Positions 38,247-49,995 of a DNA stretch of 64,000 nt are shown here, one piece after another. The position numbers were made by a program, and so were the translations under genes. Source of the DNA: Dipetalonema caudispina (Eukaryota > Nematoda > Chromadorea > Rhabditida > Onchocercidae); contig JABVXV010000050.1 of assembly GCA_013365325.1 (NCBI GenBank), positions 1-64,000 of the forward strand. The letters run 5' to 3'. How positions within the stretch are numbered: the stretch's first letter is position 1; each line of letters begins with the position of its first letter. The notes beneath the pieces were generated by a model. That model made no database searches, was not told the DNA's origin, and worked only from the letters and a program-made list of their open reading frames with translations.

Positions 38247-39536
38247 TTCCAAATATCGGTTATGAAAATATCACCTATCACTATTAAATGTTTGGATAGA
38301 AATAACTTATGAATTATATTTTAAGAAACTTTATGAAATTTTGTGCCAATGTTGGTGATATTTTGTAAAGTGTAAGTGGTAATATATATGCAAATCATGT
38401 TATATTTAAAGAGGCATTTACGCAAAAGATAAGTTGAATTCACGTATTATATTTTAACCATTTATTCATATAATTTGGATAGCATGTTCATTATTATTTT
38501 TTCATTTTCTGCATAACATATGATGAAAATTCATCAGTGCATATGTTTGAATAAATTGCAGAGATGAAAGTTAAAATGAAAAATTGATGTTCGAAAATTT
38601 GATTCTTGGATGAACTATAATCATATCAAAAGATTTCTGTTCTCTATTTCAAAATCTCCTAATTCATCTCTTTAATATGATGATGTCGTATCAGTTGGTT
38701 TGACCCTTGTCCTCTCTTCATCTTGTACTTACATTTCGATACTCATAAATTACAATTTATGAATATTATGATGTAAATATGTAGTTTTGCAAGTACAACT
38801 CTTTCCTCATTCTTTTTGTTCACAGTTGTATGAGATATTAGGGACAAATTGAAATATGCCAAAGTTATCATTGCCATGCAATTACTTAATTCACGTTACA
38901 CGTTGCATAATACGTCAAAACATCTTGTTCTTCTATTAGTTTACTTCATAGTTTATTTCAATTATACAATTAAACGAAATAGATCATACAGTGATTAAAA
39001 ATTTGAATAATTATCATTAAGTCATGAAGGTTCTTTCTTCTTTCCAAATAGTTCCCATCCATTTCTCTTATCATATCATATCAAAAATTGAGATACATTG
39101 TTGTTGAGGAAATATCTAAAAGTATTTCACTTATTGATTAATGAATCGCTTTGTATGAAGTAAAATTATCAATTTTAATTTCAATAAATTTCATACATGG
39201 AAAACAGGATGAAATTCAGCGATACTTGTAAATAACTATATTTGTTTACATTAGGGTATTAGTAGTAAAAGGTTCGATCGACAGAATCTCTGAAGAGATT
39301 TGATTATATACAAATAGAAATGATTAGATGATGACAGGTTTTTTTCCCCCCCCCCCTTTTTTTTACTGGTCACTTCAACTAAAAAATTGTATTTATTTCT
39401 AAGTTCCAAGCAATTAAATCAAATTTAATTGAGTAATTCGGTTAAAATTTGAAAACTTATATTTATTGCTGGAAAATTAATGATACTTCTGAGAGAAATG
39501 AAAGAAAATATTGCAATATTGCGATTTTACCCAAAT

Positions 39537-39579
<43 letters not shown>

Positions 39580-41308
39580 GAAATTTCAACTAAACGCTGA
39601 AAATACTTCACGTATTGATAAATAGACAAGAAACTTTTCATTCTTTAGAAGATCAATTTATTTGACACGGATAATTCGGTTATTATTAGCAACTTATGTG
39701 AACTTAGGTTCGATTCATTATTCAATCCTCAATCTGCTATACAATAGAAAGAACGGCATGGATTGATTTTCAAACGTTTTCAAATTTGTTGAAATAAATA
39801 TAGTTAATGTGAATTTTAATGTTATAAAGCGATAAAAAATAATAATAATAATTCAATTTTTATTTATAAGTAATTGAATTCCATGATTTTTAGTAGTTTT
39901 TCTTAACCTATCTGCTGCTCAATCAGTTAATTTACTAAATGTTACATGTTCAAACTACAGAAATTAATTCGTTACAATGAATAAATGACAATATTTAAGA
40001 GACAAAATTGTTTGATTTATTTATGATTACTTATCTTAACATTGAATTCAGTTTATAATCAGTAATAAATCTTCACGAAAACCAGATCCATTTATCAGTT
40101 TATCACTAAAGGTTGTAAGAGTTGATTTAAAAAGAAAAAGGCAAAAATTGCCAATTTTAGAAAAATATTAAAATTTGATGGATTAAAATTCATAAATTTT
40201 CATACGGTGAAGTTTAGTGTTTAAATTATATCGTTCAGGAAAAAACATTTGGACAAGACGTATCCCAAATGAGACTAATTTTTTTTCATTTTCTTTTTTT
40301 TTTTTTTTTAATTCATACGTTTAAATGAATAACAGTAATTATTTAGGTTAACAAGTAGTAGTTCTATTTAATCTAATAACTAATTAATGATTCAAACAAT
40401 AGCCGGAACTATCTAATGTATGTCACTAATAACCTATACGTTAGGCTTTTCCAAAATTTCGCAAATTTGCTATATCGTTTCATATTCCATTAGATCCCGT
40501 TTTCCATACCGGATCTAAGCATATTCAAGAATCAGAATGTTCAGAATCTTACCATCTTTCAAATGCAATGTATAGATTGATATGTAATATGAATTGAATG
40601 ATCGGAAATGATACAACTGATGTTTTCTATGATGCACAAAATTTTGCATTTGAAAATTTTTACATTAAATTAGAAAATAATATACCATTGAAAGGATTAT
40701 AAATGTATTTATGGTGCAAATAACTCTGTGTATTTTATAAAATAGATTATTTGAAACTGGAATAAGTTGAGTGGAAAAGATTACTGAACATCATTGGAGG
40801 AGGAAATATTTATGGTTGGATGCATGATTTCTGATATTAATTATCATCAATTTATTATTTAATCTTCTTCAACATCAAAGCTCTTTTCTTCATTCAACAA
40901 ATTTCTTCCTCACCGATTTTATTAGAAAATTTTCCCTTCCGTTGTTAATTTGTATTTTATAAAATTGTAAAAAATTAACTTGTTTATGATTTTTTGATAT
41001 AGTGAAATTGGTGTTTGCAAGCAGAAAGCGGTCATGCAAATGAGAATTAAAAATTAGTTTGTTGTTGAAAATTTTCAATTTCTTAGATCTCATTTTAATT
41101 TATTTCCATCCCAAAATAGGAGTTTTTTCGTTTTTTTTTTTTTTCTTTCCCTCTTTCTCTCTCCCTCTCTCTCTTATTAAAATATCCTACGGTGAAAAAA
41201 TAAGAGTTATGGAATGACATAGATTATGTATGTGAATAACTATGACTTGATCTTTTAGTCAAATTTTCATCAGATTTTGCTTTTTTACATTAAAATACTT
41301 TCAGTATC
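38247..41308. other. Divergent intergenic region before the collagen gene
   Basis: Three kb of AT-rich DNA with no supported exon. It contains a C/T stretch near 39346 and a T-run of about 41 bases at 39538-39578. A CT-rich segment at 41150-41175 lies about 140 bp before the collagen start. It should hold the promoters of both flanking genes. Confidence 0.6.
39538..39578. repeat. Poly-T run of about 41 bases
   Basis: Longest homopolymer in the window. Exact length is uncertain, since sequencing and assembly handle such runs badly. Confidence 0.85.
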
Positions 41309-43410
41309 ATGAAAACGGCATGCTTTTGGATTTTTGCGGTATCAAGTGGTAGTCTTCTAGCAATTATCCTATCGTTGGTTACTTGTGCGATATTATTTCA
41401 GAATATTAATGATTTGTATTATGAAATACTCGATGATATGGATGAATTTAAGGTAATGAGAAGTTTAGTTTGAAAAAGTTAATGTTATTATTTGACAGAA
41501 AATTTTTTCTTTTTTTTTTTTTTTTTTTTTGAATACATATCCGAAATGAATGCAATGAATTAATTCGATAAATATTGAATGTATCAGGAAGAATTTATGA
41601 AATGCCAATATTCTCAAATAATCCTCCCGATATTGCACGTTGAATTTACAACATTCATCTCAATCGCATCAACACTATCCTTTTCTTTCGTAATTCTATC
41701 AATGAAATATTTGTTTTTCTTGTGCAGTAGAAAATTTCAAACAATTCATTTAATTATTTATAATAGATTTTTTCTTGCAAATGATATATGCTGAGTTAAG
41801 AATAATAATGTGATACATTTTAGATGATCGCGAATAATGCCTGGTCAGAGATAATGAAGTATCATGCGATAAAGAATAGACGCTATCTGGGTAATACTTC
41901 AAAATTAACATTAATGCAGCTATTAAGATCGAAACGAATCCGCCGACAAACATATGATAATGATGGTTTACAATCACATTGTGGTAAGAAAATTGCCAAT
42001 TTTTAAATTTAATTTGAAAATATAAATTTTATTTTTATTAGCTCTAGAAATGATCAAAAAAACAAGCTGTTTCTTTCATAGCAGCAACATTTTTTTTTTT
42101 GCAGCATGTGCACCACAACCAAATAATTGTTCACCTGGTCCACAAGGTCCATCTGGAATACCTGGTTTTCCAGGAAGTAAGTTTATCCATTGATCAAGAT
42201 AAACGCTACATGAGAAATAATTATTTATTGTTACTGATTAGAATGCTCCTTAAAAATATGAAATTAGAAATTTGACAAAATTAAGGAATTTGGAAGGAAT
42301 TATTTTCCTTTTTTTTTTCTTAAAAAAAATAATATTGAAATAAACAGCTGATTATAAAACGTATAAAACTGCTGTTTGCTGTAGTGTACATCGTATTTAT
42401 AGTTGATGGAGAACCTGGTATACCGGGTAAACCTGGATTAAACGGTACCGCTTTCTTGTATGAATTAGGGATTAACGATTCGTGTATCGAATGTCCAGCA
42501 GGACCTAAGGGACCACCAGGAGAACCAGGACCAATTGGTGCAGAAGGACCACCAGGAATACGTGGTAAACCGGGTCCTGATGGAAATCCTGCCATGCCTG
42601 GACAACGAGGACCAATTGGTGACCAAGGTGAACCTGGTAAGCCCTACAGACTTGGAATCTATTTATGTTCATTTGAGAAACAAAATAGTTTTTTTTTTTT
42701 TTGCTAATCATAATCAAATAATTCAGGTTTACCTGGACCAATTGGACCACCTGGAGAAATGGGTGAATCAGTAATGGTAATGTACGGTAGACCAGGACCA
42801 AAAGGACCACGTGGATCTGAGGGTCCAATAGGTTACCCTGGAGAAGATGGTGAACCAGGATTGCAAGGAGATATAGGGCCAGCTGGGAAACAAGGACTTC
42901 CCGGTACACCTGGATATCCAGGAACGGATGGATTACCAGGAGAGGTTTGTGTTTAATTTGTAATTTCAATAATTATTTTTTATCAATTGAAAAATAGAAT
43001 GTTAATTAAAAAATTCTTTGTGTTATACAATAATGAGCCTTGAAAAAAAAACATTAAGTCACAGATATAAATTGTATAATTTTAGAGTCTTAATAAATAA
43101 GCTATATTTTTAGCCTGGTGAGCCAGGAACACCTGGTGTTGATGCTGCATACTGTCCTTGTCCTCAACGTACTTCCTATGAATACGGTGAAACAGTTGAA
43201 GCATTAGAAAAGCCAAATAATTTCAAAGAATCAGAAGTATATATTCCGAATGAAGCAGAATCATCATTATCAGATGAACATTATCATGTATCATCGCAAA
43301 AAGATCTTTTACGCTCTCGTTACAAAAAAATGAGACGTAATCGACATTTGTTGAATAAAATTTCTCGAAAAAAACAATTTCAGGAAAAAAAATCAATGAA
43401 AAAGAATTGA
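41309..43410 (+). CDS. Nematode cuticle collagen
   Basis: Structural collagen of the cuticle. Six exons join in phase: 41309-41452, 41824-41983, 42105-42176, 42403-42636, 42727-42944, 43114-43410; 374 aa. Residues 6-33 form the hydrophobic N-terminal segment of the family, followed by a charged region with a subtilisin/furin-type cleavage site, RSKRIRRQ (83-90). A cysteine cluster [11 protein letters not shown] precedes the first Gly-X-Y block. Gly-X-Y blocks are broken twice: by a loop containing NDSCIEC, and by GESVMVMYG. They end with the C-terminal cysteine pair YCPCPQR, near residue 290. The three cysteine clusters match the interchain disulfides of cuticle collagens. Unusual is the roughly 85-residue non-collagen tail after YCPCP, acidic first and then strongly basic ([16 protein letters not shown]). 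I cannot name the col gene. Confidence 0.96.
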
Positions 43411-44237
43411 AATATCAAATGTTAACAAATTATTTTTGTAAGAAATCACTGAATATTTCATTTAAATGAATAAGCGATAAAGTTTTGTCGTTTGATTAGA
43501 ATTCGAAATTCAAAAAATAGAATTTAAAAATTCAAAATTTAGTGAAATCTCATTATTAAGCTAAAAATAATATCATTGCAGTTAAAATTACACGCTATCA
43601 ACACGGGTGTTTCTGAATGGTAGATAAAATGTTATTATTATAACTTGAACTCTAAATTTAAACTTGATTTCTGATTACATGATTATGCAATTCCGATTTT
43701 CTTTTCCTAAACTATACATTTCCAAGAATATAAATCAATTGAGGTGATTAAAATATTCACGCAAATACCGCTTATGTTTAATTAACTCATATTTTAACAT
43801 GCTTAAATTGTACGTTTTTTTTTTACTTTAATATCACATTGTAACTATAGAGAGCATTCCTAGAAGCTTCTTAAAATAATCAAAACATACGGTTCCGGAT
43901 CCGGTTGAAGATAAGAATTGATTTTGTATGTTCGCATCAAATTTTAGAAAGTGTTATTTCTATGTTAACCATTTGCATTTAGTAAGAAAATATCATCATT
44001 TGATCTATTGTTACATCATTGGAAAATGTAGGATAATCATTTATAATTTTGATATGTTTGTAAAATATTCTTTTAAAATTATTTTTTTGATAAAAATTTA
44101 CATATTCAATTTAATTTTACTTGAAATATTTTTCTTCCCTGCGGATAAATACATACTGGAATGAAAATAATTGTAAACGGTTGTTGTTAATTGCAAAAGA
44201 TCAGTTTAAGTGCAGAATAAAAAAGTGACGAATTATA
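43411..44237. other. Intergenic DNA; no gene seen
   Basis: AT-rich 3' flank of the collagen and 5' flank of the next gene, both on the plus strand. A 78-codon frame at 43928-44164 is Phe/Ile/Tyr-rich and looks like chance. Confidence 0.55.
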
Positions 44238-47200
44238 ATGACCAGTACCGAACCTACAGAGGATCAAATAGGTAAAACGTACGTGTAATACGTGTTTTTC
44301 TTAGTTTATTGTTATGTTAAATATAACGTATAACAAGGTGGAAAAATATGGAAAAAAGTATATAAAAAAGAGTAGAAAAAAAAAAAAAACATTTCCAACA
44401 TTGTTCATTTATCATTGCATATTTTCAATTAAATCTTACAGGAAAGTAACCGCAGCTTTTTTCAAAAAATTAGGTGAAAAATTAAGGAATTATCAAAGAT
44501 ATCAGAAACCGGTACAACTTTCCGGATCATCAAGTGTTCATTCCTCTCCACTTGATTTGGTAATCTCACTATTTTCAATTGAAAATAAAACTGAATATCA
44601 AATTGAATTTATTAACCGTTGTGATTTGTTATAATTTATCACGATATCTGCAAATACTCAATAGAATTTTCCCCAAAATTCTAAACATTTTCATTCTTTC
44701 CTTCATCTTCTGCACTATCGTGAGCCATTTTACTTAATTTTAATTAAACTTAAATCTGAACTTTTTTCCCCAAAATTATAGAAAATGAGAAATATTAAGT
44801 AAATTTGCATGTTTAGAGTAATAACATTAGGTTATCCGTGGAATCGATGTCATCGGCAGAATTACGAAGTGCTGAAAAAGCTAAGCAAATTTTTGGAGAA
44901 AAATTAAAATATAATGAAAAAAAGCAACAAATTGGAGATGATAAAAGAAAAGATAGAAATGGAAAAAAGGAAAAATTGGAAGACAACGTAAACGTTGGAT
45001 ATTTTTCATATTTTAATCAATTTCAAATTAAATTCAATTATTGGATAGCTTATAATTTGGTTGTTTATAGATGAAAAATCAAAATATGCAGGAAAACAAG
45101 GAATTGATTAGGAAGAAGAAAAAAAAGTAAGAAATATTATAATTTGACTTTTCCTTCATTTACTTTTTTCTTCCCCCGATATAGCTAAATTTTTATCAGG
45201 CTAATTATAGCTTATTTAATTTGTAATTTGTATTATATTCAATTAGAGCTATGCTAAGTCTGATAATTTCCGTATCTTAAGTAGTTAGAATACAATTATA
45301 TTAAGTTTGGTACAAAAAAAAAAAGTGAACCTCAATCATCAAATTTATTTTGCTGACTACTTCGTTCAAATATTAAGGGATTTTTCCCATTTTCCATATT
45401 ACATTCAACCTAGTTAAGATGATTATTCCGGATAAAGCTTCAGGAATGGAAAACATAACACCCAGTCTTCTTAGCTTCAGCTATTATGTCTAGGAAATCT
45501 TAAAGATGATCAGAGGAGCCATTATTAATGCTCCTATTACTTTACACCTGATCGAAGTGCTCAAAAAGGTTAATATCAATGGCGGTAGAATGTTGGCGGA
45601 AATGATTCATGCAAAAAAAAAAAACGAAAAACAATTCTGAGAAAAAAAAATTTCGAAAAAAAGAATTTATAAATTGATTTTGGATGGAATTGTATTGCTA
45701 TTTCGATTGCTTCAAATTTTCAACGTTGCAAAAGCACAAAGTACTTAAGAATAAGTTAGATTAACAAATGAAAAATGATGAAATATTCGAGAATTACTCT
45801 CTTCTGTAGCATATACGATACGGAAATAAATTGAGCAATTTTTAGGAAAATAATGAATTTCGAGAATGATTCTCGCGAACGAGAAGATATTTCGGAATCA
45901 CTGGTATGATTACATATAAAATATGAATATGAATATGATCTGCTTACTTCCGATTCAATGATTCGATGTGATCTCATTGATATAGCTAACATTTTAGCAT
46001 TGAGGCCGGTACAGTCTTAGCTAATATTTCCATAGTGTATAGACTGGAAGAAATTTATCCTACGATAAATTAAATGTTAATTATAGGAATTTGCACTAAG
46101 AGAAATTATTTCCTTAACTGATACATTATCAGTACCGACAAAATTTTTTAAAATGAGTAATGTATGGTTGAAAATTTAAAAGATATCATTTTTCTTTTTT
46201 AGACCGAAAGTTATCAATCGAGACAGTAAGTTCATTAATTTCATTCCTATTAAAAGTATAGAATTAAATTTAAAATAAATTAAAATAGAAGCGAAATATA
46301 GAAATGAAGAATAGTAAAATTCAACAATTTCTTCATTCTTCTTAATTGATGTTTTTTCTTATCTATTTTCAATAAGGTACCATGAATAGATTATCATCGA
46401 TGATGTTATCATCGACATTTCTGTGATGAAATAGAAATAATGAAAAAATGACATTTCGGTTTCATATATGCTTTCAAAAACTGGAATTAATGAATTAAAT
46501 GATTCACATTTCTAATTGTTGGCAAGTTTTAGTTCCAGTTCTACAACAGATATCAACAAACAATCACAAAATGAAGAAGCAAGCATGACTGCAACAACAT
46601 CAAGCTCTAAATCGTTGATATCAGAAGCAAAATTAGCTGATGTATTTCATGATGGTGTAAAAATTAATTTCAACCTTGGCAACAACAATATATTATCGAT
46701 TTTGAAATCAAAAAATGATCCGGTTTGCAACATATTTCATTAATCTTATTTTGCTCCATTCAATTGTTATGAATAAGTGATTAATTTTTGAAAAAATAAG
46801 TAAGAAATAGGTTATTTTAGAAAGTTTGGTGAATGTTTAAAAGTTTCCAATGAAAAATAATTTTAGTTTTAGTAGTCTTTTACCTTCACCCAAAAAGAAA
46901 AAAAAAAAAAGAGTAAACGACAAATACTTTGAATGAAACTTATCGAAATTCTAAAATAGTACAATTAGATTAAAATTTGAAAATTTAGATTTGAATTATA
47001 CAAATAGTCCCAAACTTTTTCTTACCCACAATTCTAGAAGTTAAATGTAAATTTAATGTTTGAAATAAATTTCTTCCAAAATTTTCTACTATACTGCTTG
47101 TGGTAATTTCACATTTATTTTTGGTATCTCTTAGGGCAATTTTTCATCAAATATTCCTTTGATATTTATAATTCAAAAAAATAATCCCATCAACTATTTA

Positions 47201-47408
47201 TATTATAGGTAAAAATTTTTAGAAAATTAAATTTTTTTTTCTTTTTATTACTTTTTACTCTTTATTACAATTACTTCAGAATGCGATCATTTATGATTTA
47301 CAAAATCCAAATGGTTGTAAAATACACTTGGAAAAATTGGCTAATCGAGCAATGTTGCTATCAGTGGATAGTACTGGGAAACGCCTTTATATTAGTTGCA
47401 ATTTTTGA
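44238..47408 (+). CDS. Lysine/serine-rich protein, unknown function, with 17-nt micro-exon
   Basis: Nine exons join in phase to 262 aa: 44238-44278, 44442-44559, 44782-44798, 44831-44987, 45071-45126, 45846-45903, 46203-46225, 46533-46722, 47280-47408. The 17-nt exon (44782-44798) is needed: exon 2 ends in phase 0, while exon 4 is open only after a 2-nt carry-over, and the micro-exon supplies exactly that between good splice sites. The 32-nt gap after it is unusually short for an intron, which weakens this join. The protein has a basic start (AAFFKKLGEKLRNYQRYQK), a Lys/Glu-rich middle likely to form a helix (LRSAEKAKQIFGEKLKY ... RKKKKKK), and a serine/threonine-rich linker. A more ordered C-terminal end carries KINFNLGNNNILSILKSK and GCKIHLEKLANRAMLLSVDS. 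No signal peptide or membrane helix. Not recognised; an intracellular, possibly nuclear protein is only a guess from charge. Confidence 0.5.
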
Positions 47409-49995
47409 AAGCAAAAAAAAAAAAAAAACATTGTGAACTCTAAAATATTAATTAACTTTTCTGGCAACATGTATAAATTTAACATCTCCTTACATAAATA
47501 CTATTATAAACTATTGATGATAATTTCGAATGCTCTTCTTTTGAAGTAAATTTTACGTCAAAAGTAAAATATAAATTAAACAACTTAATTTTAATTTTAA
47601 ATGATTCAACTAAATGAATTAATTAATATTAATAACTTCAATTGAATGCTTGTAATTAATGGAGTAAAATTTATCATTGTTAATAAACATATCGTCCATC
47701 AGAATGCTTATGAGAAACGGTAGGAATTCAATATTGTGAAACATGAAATTTGGAAAACATGAAATGGAAATTGAAAAAGAAAAAAATAAATAAATCAGTA
47801 AAGATATTAACTTAAACTTTTTATAAATCAATGATTTTTTTTTTAGCAAAATCATCATTAAACATCAAGTTTTATTCCCTAACTTATAACTCTTTTCGTG
47901 ATCTTTATAAATTGAATAACTTTTTTATCCATTCCTGAAGTTATGCCAATAATTACTTCAAACTATTAACTCATTAAGCAATTGGTTCGGTTATAAATGA
48001 ATTAATTAGATTTATGACTCATTTTAATTTAGAGTCGAATGGAATTAAACATTATCTTCGGCTATAAGTTAAAATGAAAAATGAAACTGTTAAAATGAAA
48101 TTTGATAAAATGCTGCATTGATTAGCCAAGTAGGTGTGTTTATTACCTTAACAGCTTTCATTTTGACAATAACAATATCACAAAAGATTAGGAGAAATCA
48201 AAACTATAATTAAAGCTTTTCAAACTGCTAAATATGATCTAATTCACACTCACTCACTTTCATCAGCAGTTTCAATTTTAAGAAAAAGTTGATCAAATGG
48301 ATAATTAAATGCAAGCTATTAATTCAAAATTAGCTAAATTTGAGAGAAAAAAAAATGGATCTATTCGCTAATTTTAAATTCTTGTTGTCCTTTTTTTTAA
48401 TCTATTAATAAATTGGAATATGATGAAGGCGTCATGTGAGGAAAAATGAGAGGTCAAAAGTTCAATAACAAGCCTTAAAAGTATCTTCAATTGATACTGG
48501 AATAATGTGTAGAAATTGATTGCTCAAAACCAAATCAATTCCTAAATTGTTGAAAAGTTATGAAAATCCTTATCGTAAATTCATCATGGAGATAAATACA
48601 TTAACAAAATTGAGCTATGCCAAGCTTATCCTGAAAAAACAACCGAAAAGAGCAAGAAAATCAAGTAAACCAAGCCAAAACATTCAAATGATAATTTACT
48701 TTGTTGATTCATTTCTTTTCAACTTAAATTTCGAACTAATTTTTTCCAATAATTTTTTCACAAAAAATTCGACCCTAAAATATACGACAAAACCAGCCTT
48801 TTGGTACTAAATAAAATAATTTCTTAAATTTCACATATTTCATATGCTTTTTCCTGATCATATGCTATCCGTGAATGGTACTATGTTGTGCATTCAAAAA
48901 TTAATGACGAATTTTTTTTTTCTTTTCTTGTTAACAATGAACCTTCCAAAACCTAAATGAGAAATTTCGAAATTTGAATTCTAACTGCCATAAAATTTCC
49001 AATTTTTATCAATCACTTGTTTAGTCCGATGAATGTGTACTAAAACCTTGTGAACCTAGGTTATTCCATGTATAAGCTATTAAAATTTACGGATTAGAAA
49101 TACCTTTGCCATGAGCCTCACTTAGTACCTAAACAGTAATGGGTTTGGGAATGAACCCTGTCGTTATTCGTCATAGATTTTATTCATTTTCACAATCGGT
49201 AAGCTGTCGTTAAGATCATAAGAAAACCTTTTTCTGTATTTATTCGTTTATTAAATAACTCAAGCTAGCACTGATTCCATTCATAATATTTTGTTTAAAT
49301 TCTTTATTCTAATTTTTGAAAAGTTTATTGATGATTAACTGTATCAAAATAAAATTATTAAACTTGTCGCAAAACACTACTTCCAATTCAATTGATGCAG
49401 GAATGTTTCCAATAGATCTATCATATTTGCTCAATCGGGATAAAATGGCAGACTAATGCTTTCTCAAACTGAAAGTAATCAATACTTTGAAAGAAATCAT
49501 TTCGTACAAAGAAACTCGAGAGAAACTTTTCACGACTACTGATCAACCTTAATTGCCAACTGTTCAACTTTATTGAAACGAAAGAAGTGAGAAATATTAA
49601 AGACTAAATTTAAAATATAAGGCTCCTGACAACTGATAAATCCCAAAAAGCATAGCTGACTTCCGAAATTTTCATAACTAAAGGAATCGGATATGATGTA
49701 GTGAAAAAGTAGTAGCAATAAACATAGGTTTTAAGCATTATTTACAGAAACAAATAACTTTCAATGCTGAAGGATTCTAGTTTTTTAAGATAAAGAAATG
49801 ATTAGTACCATTCCTATTTTGTATGATTGTATTACAACATCCTTCGTCCATATCACATTGCTTCGTGAACAGGTTTTGTTGGAAAATAACTCACGAAATA
49901 AATTTAGAAAAAAAAAGTTTGAATTGCAGTGCACAAAGCTATTAATCACAGCTAATTAACAAAAATACATTATCAAACAAAATCATATAAGCAAC
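47409..49995. other. Convergent intergenic region; no gene seen
   Basis: 2.6 kb of AT-rich DNA. A 96-codon frame at 48520-48810 is Lys-rich at first and then Phe/Asn-rich, without splice context or a recognisable domain. Confidence 0.55.

Noticed and set aside
39700..39730. GGTTCGATTC motif resembling a tRNA T-loop
   Set aside because: No matching acceptor stem, D-arm or anticodon arm upstream.
40890..41093. 67-codon minus-strand frame upstream of the collagen
   Set aside because: Lys/Asn/Phe-rich chance frame in AT-rich DNA with no acceptor or donor giving a longer product.
42505..42969. 154-codon minus-strand frame over the collagen
   Set aside because: Antisense shadow of Gly-X-Y repeats, which keep the opposite strand open.
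48520..48810. 96-codon plus-strand frame
   Set aside because: Lys-rich then Phe/Asn-rich, no splice context, no known domain; length within chance for this composition.
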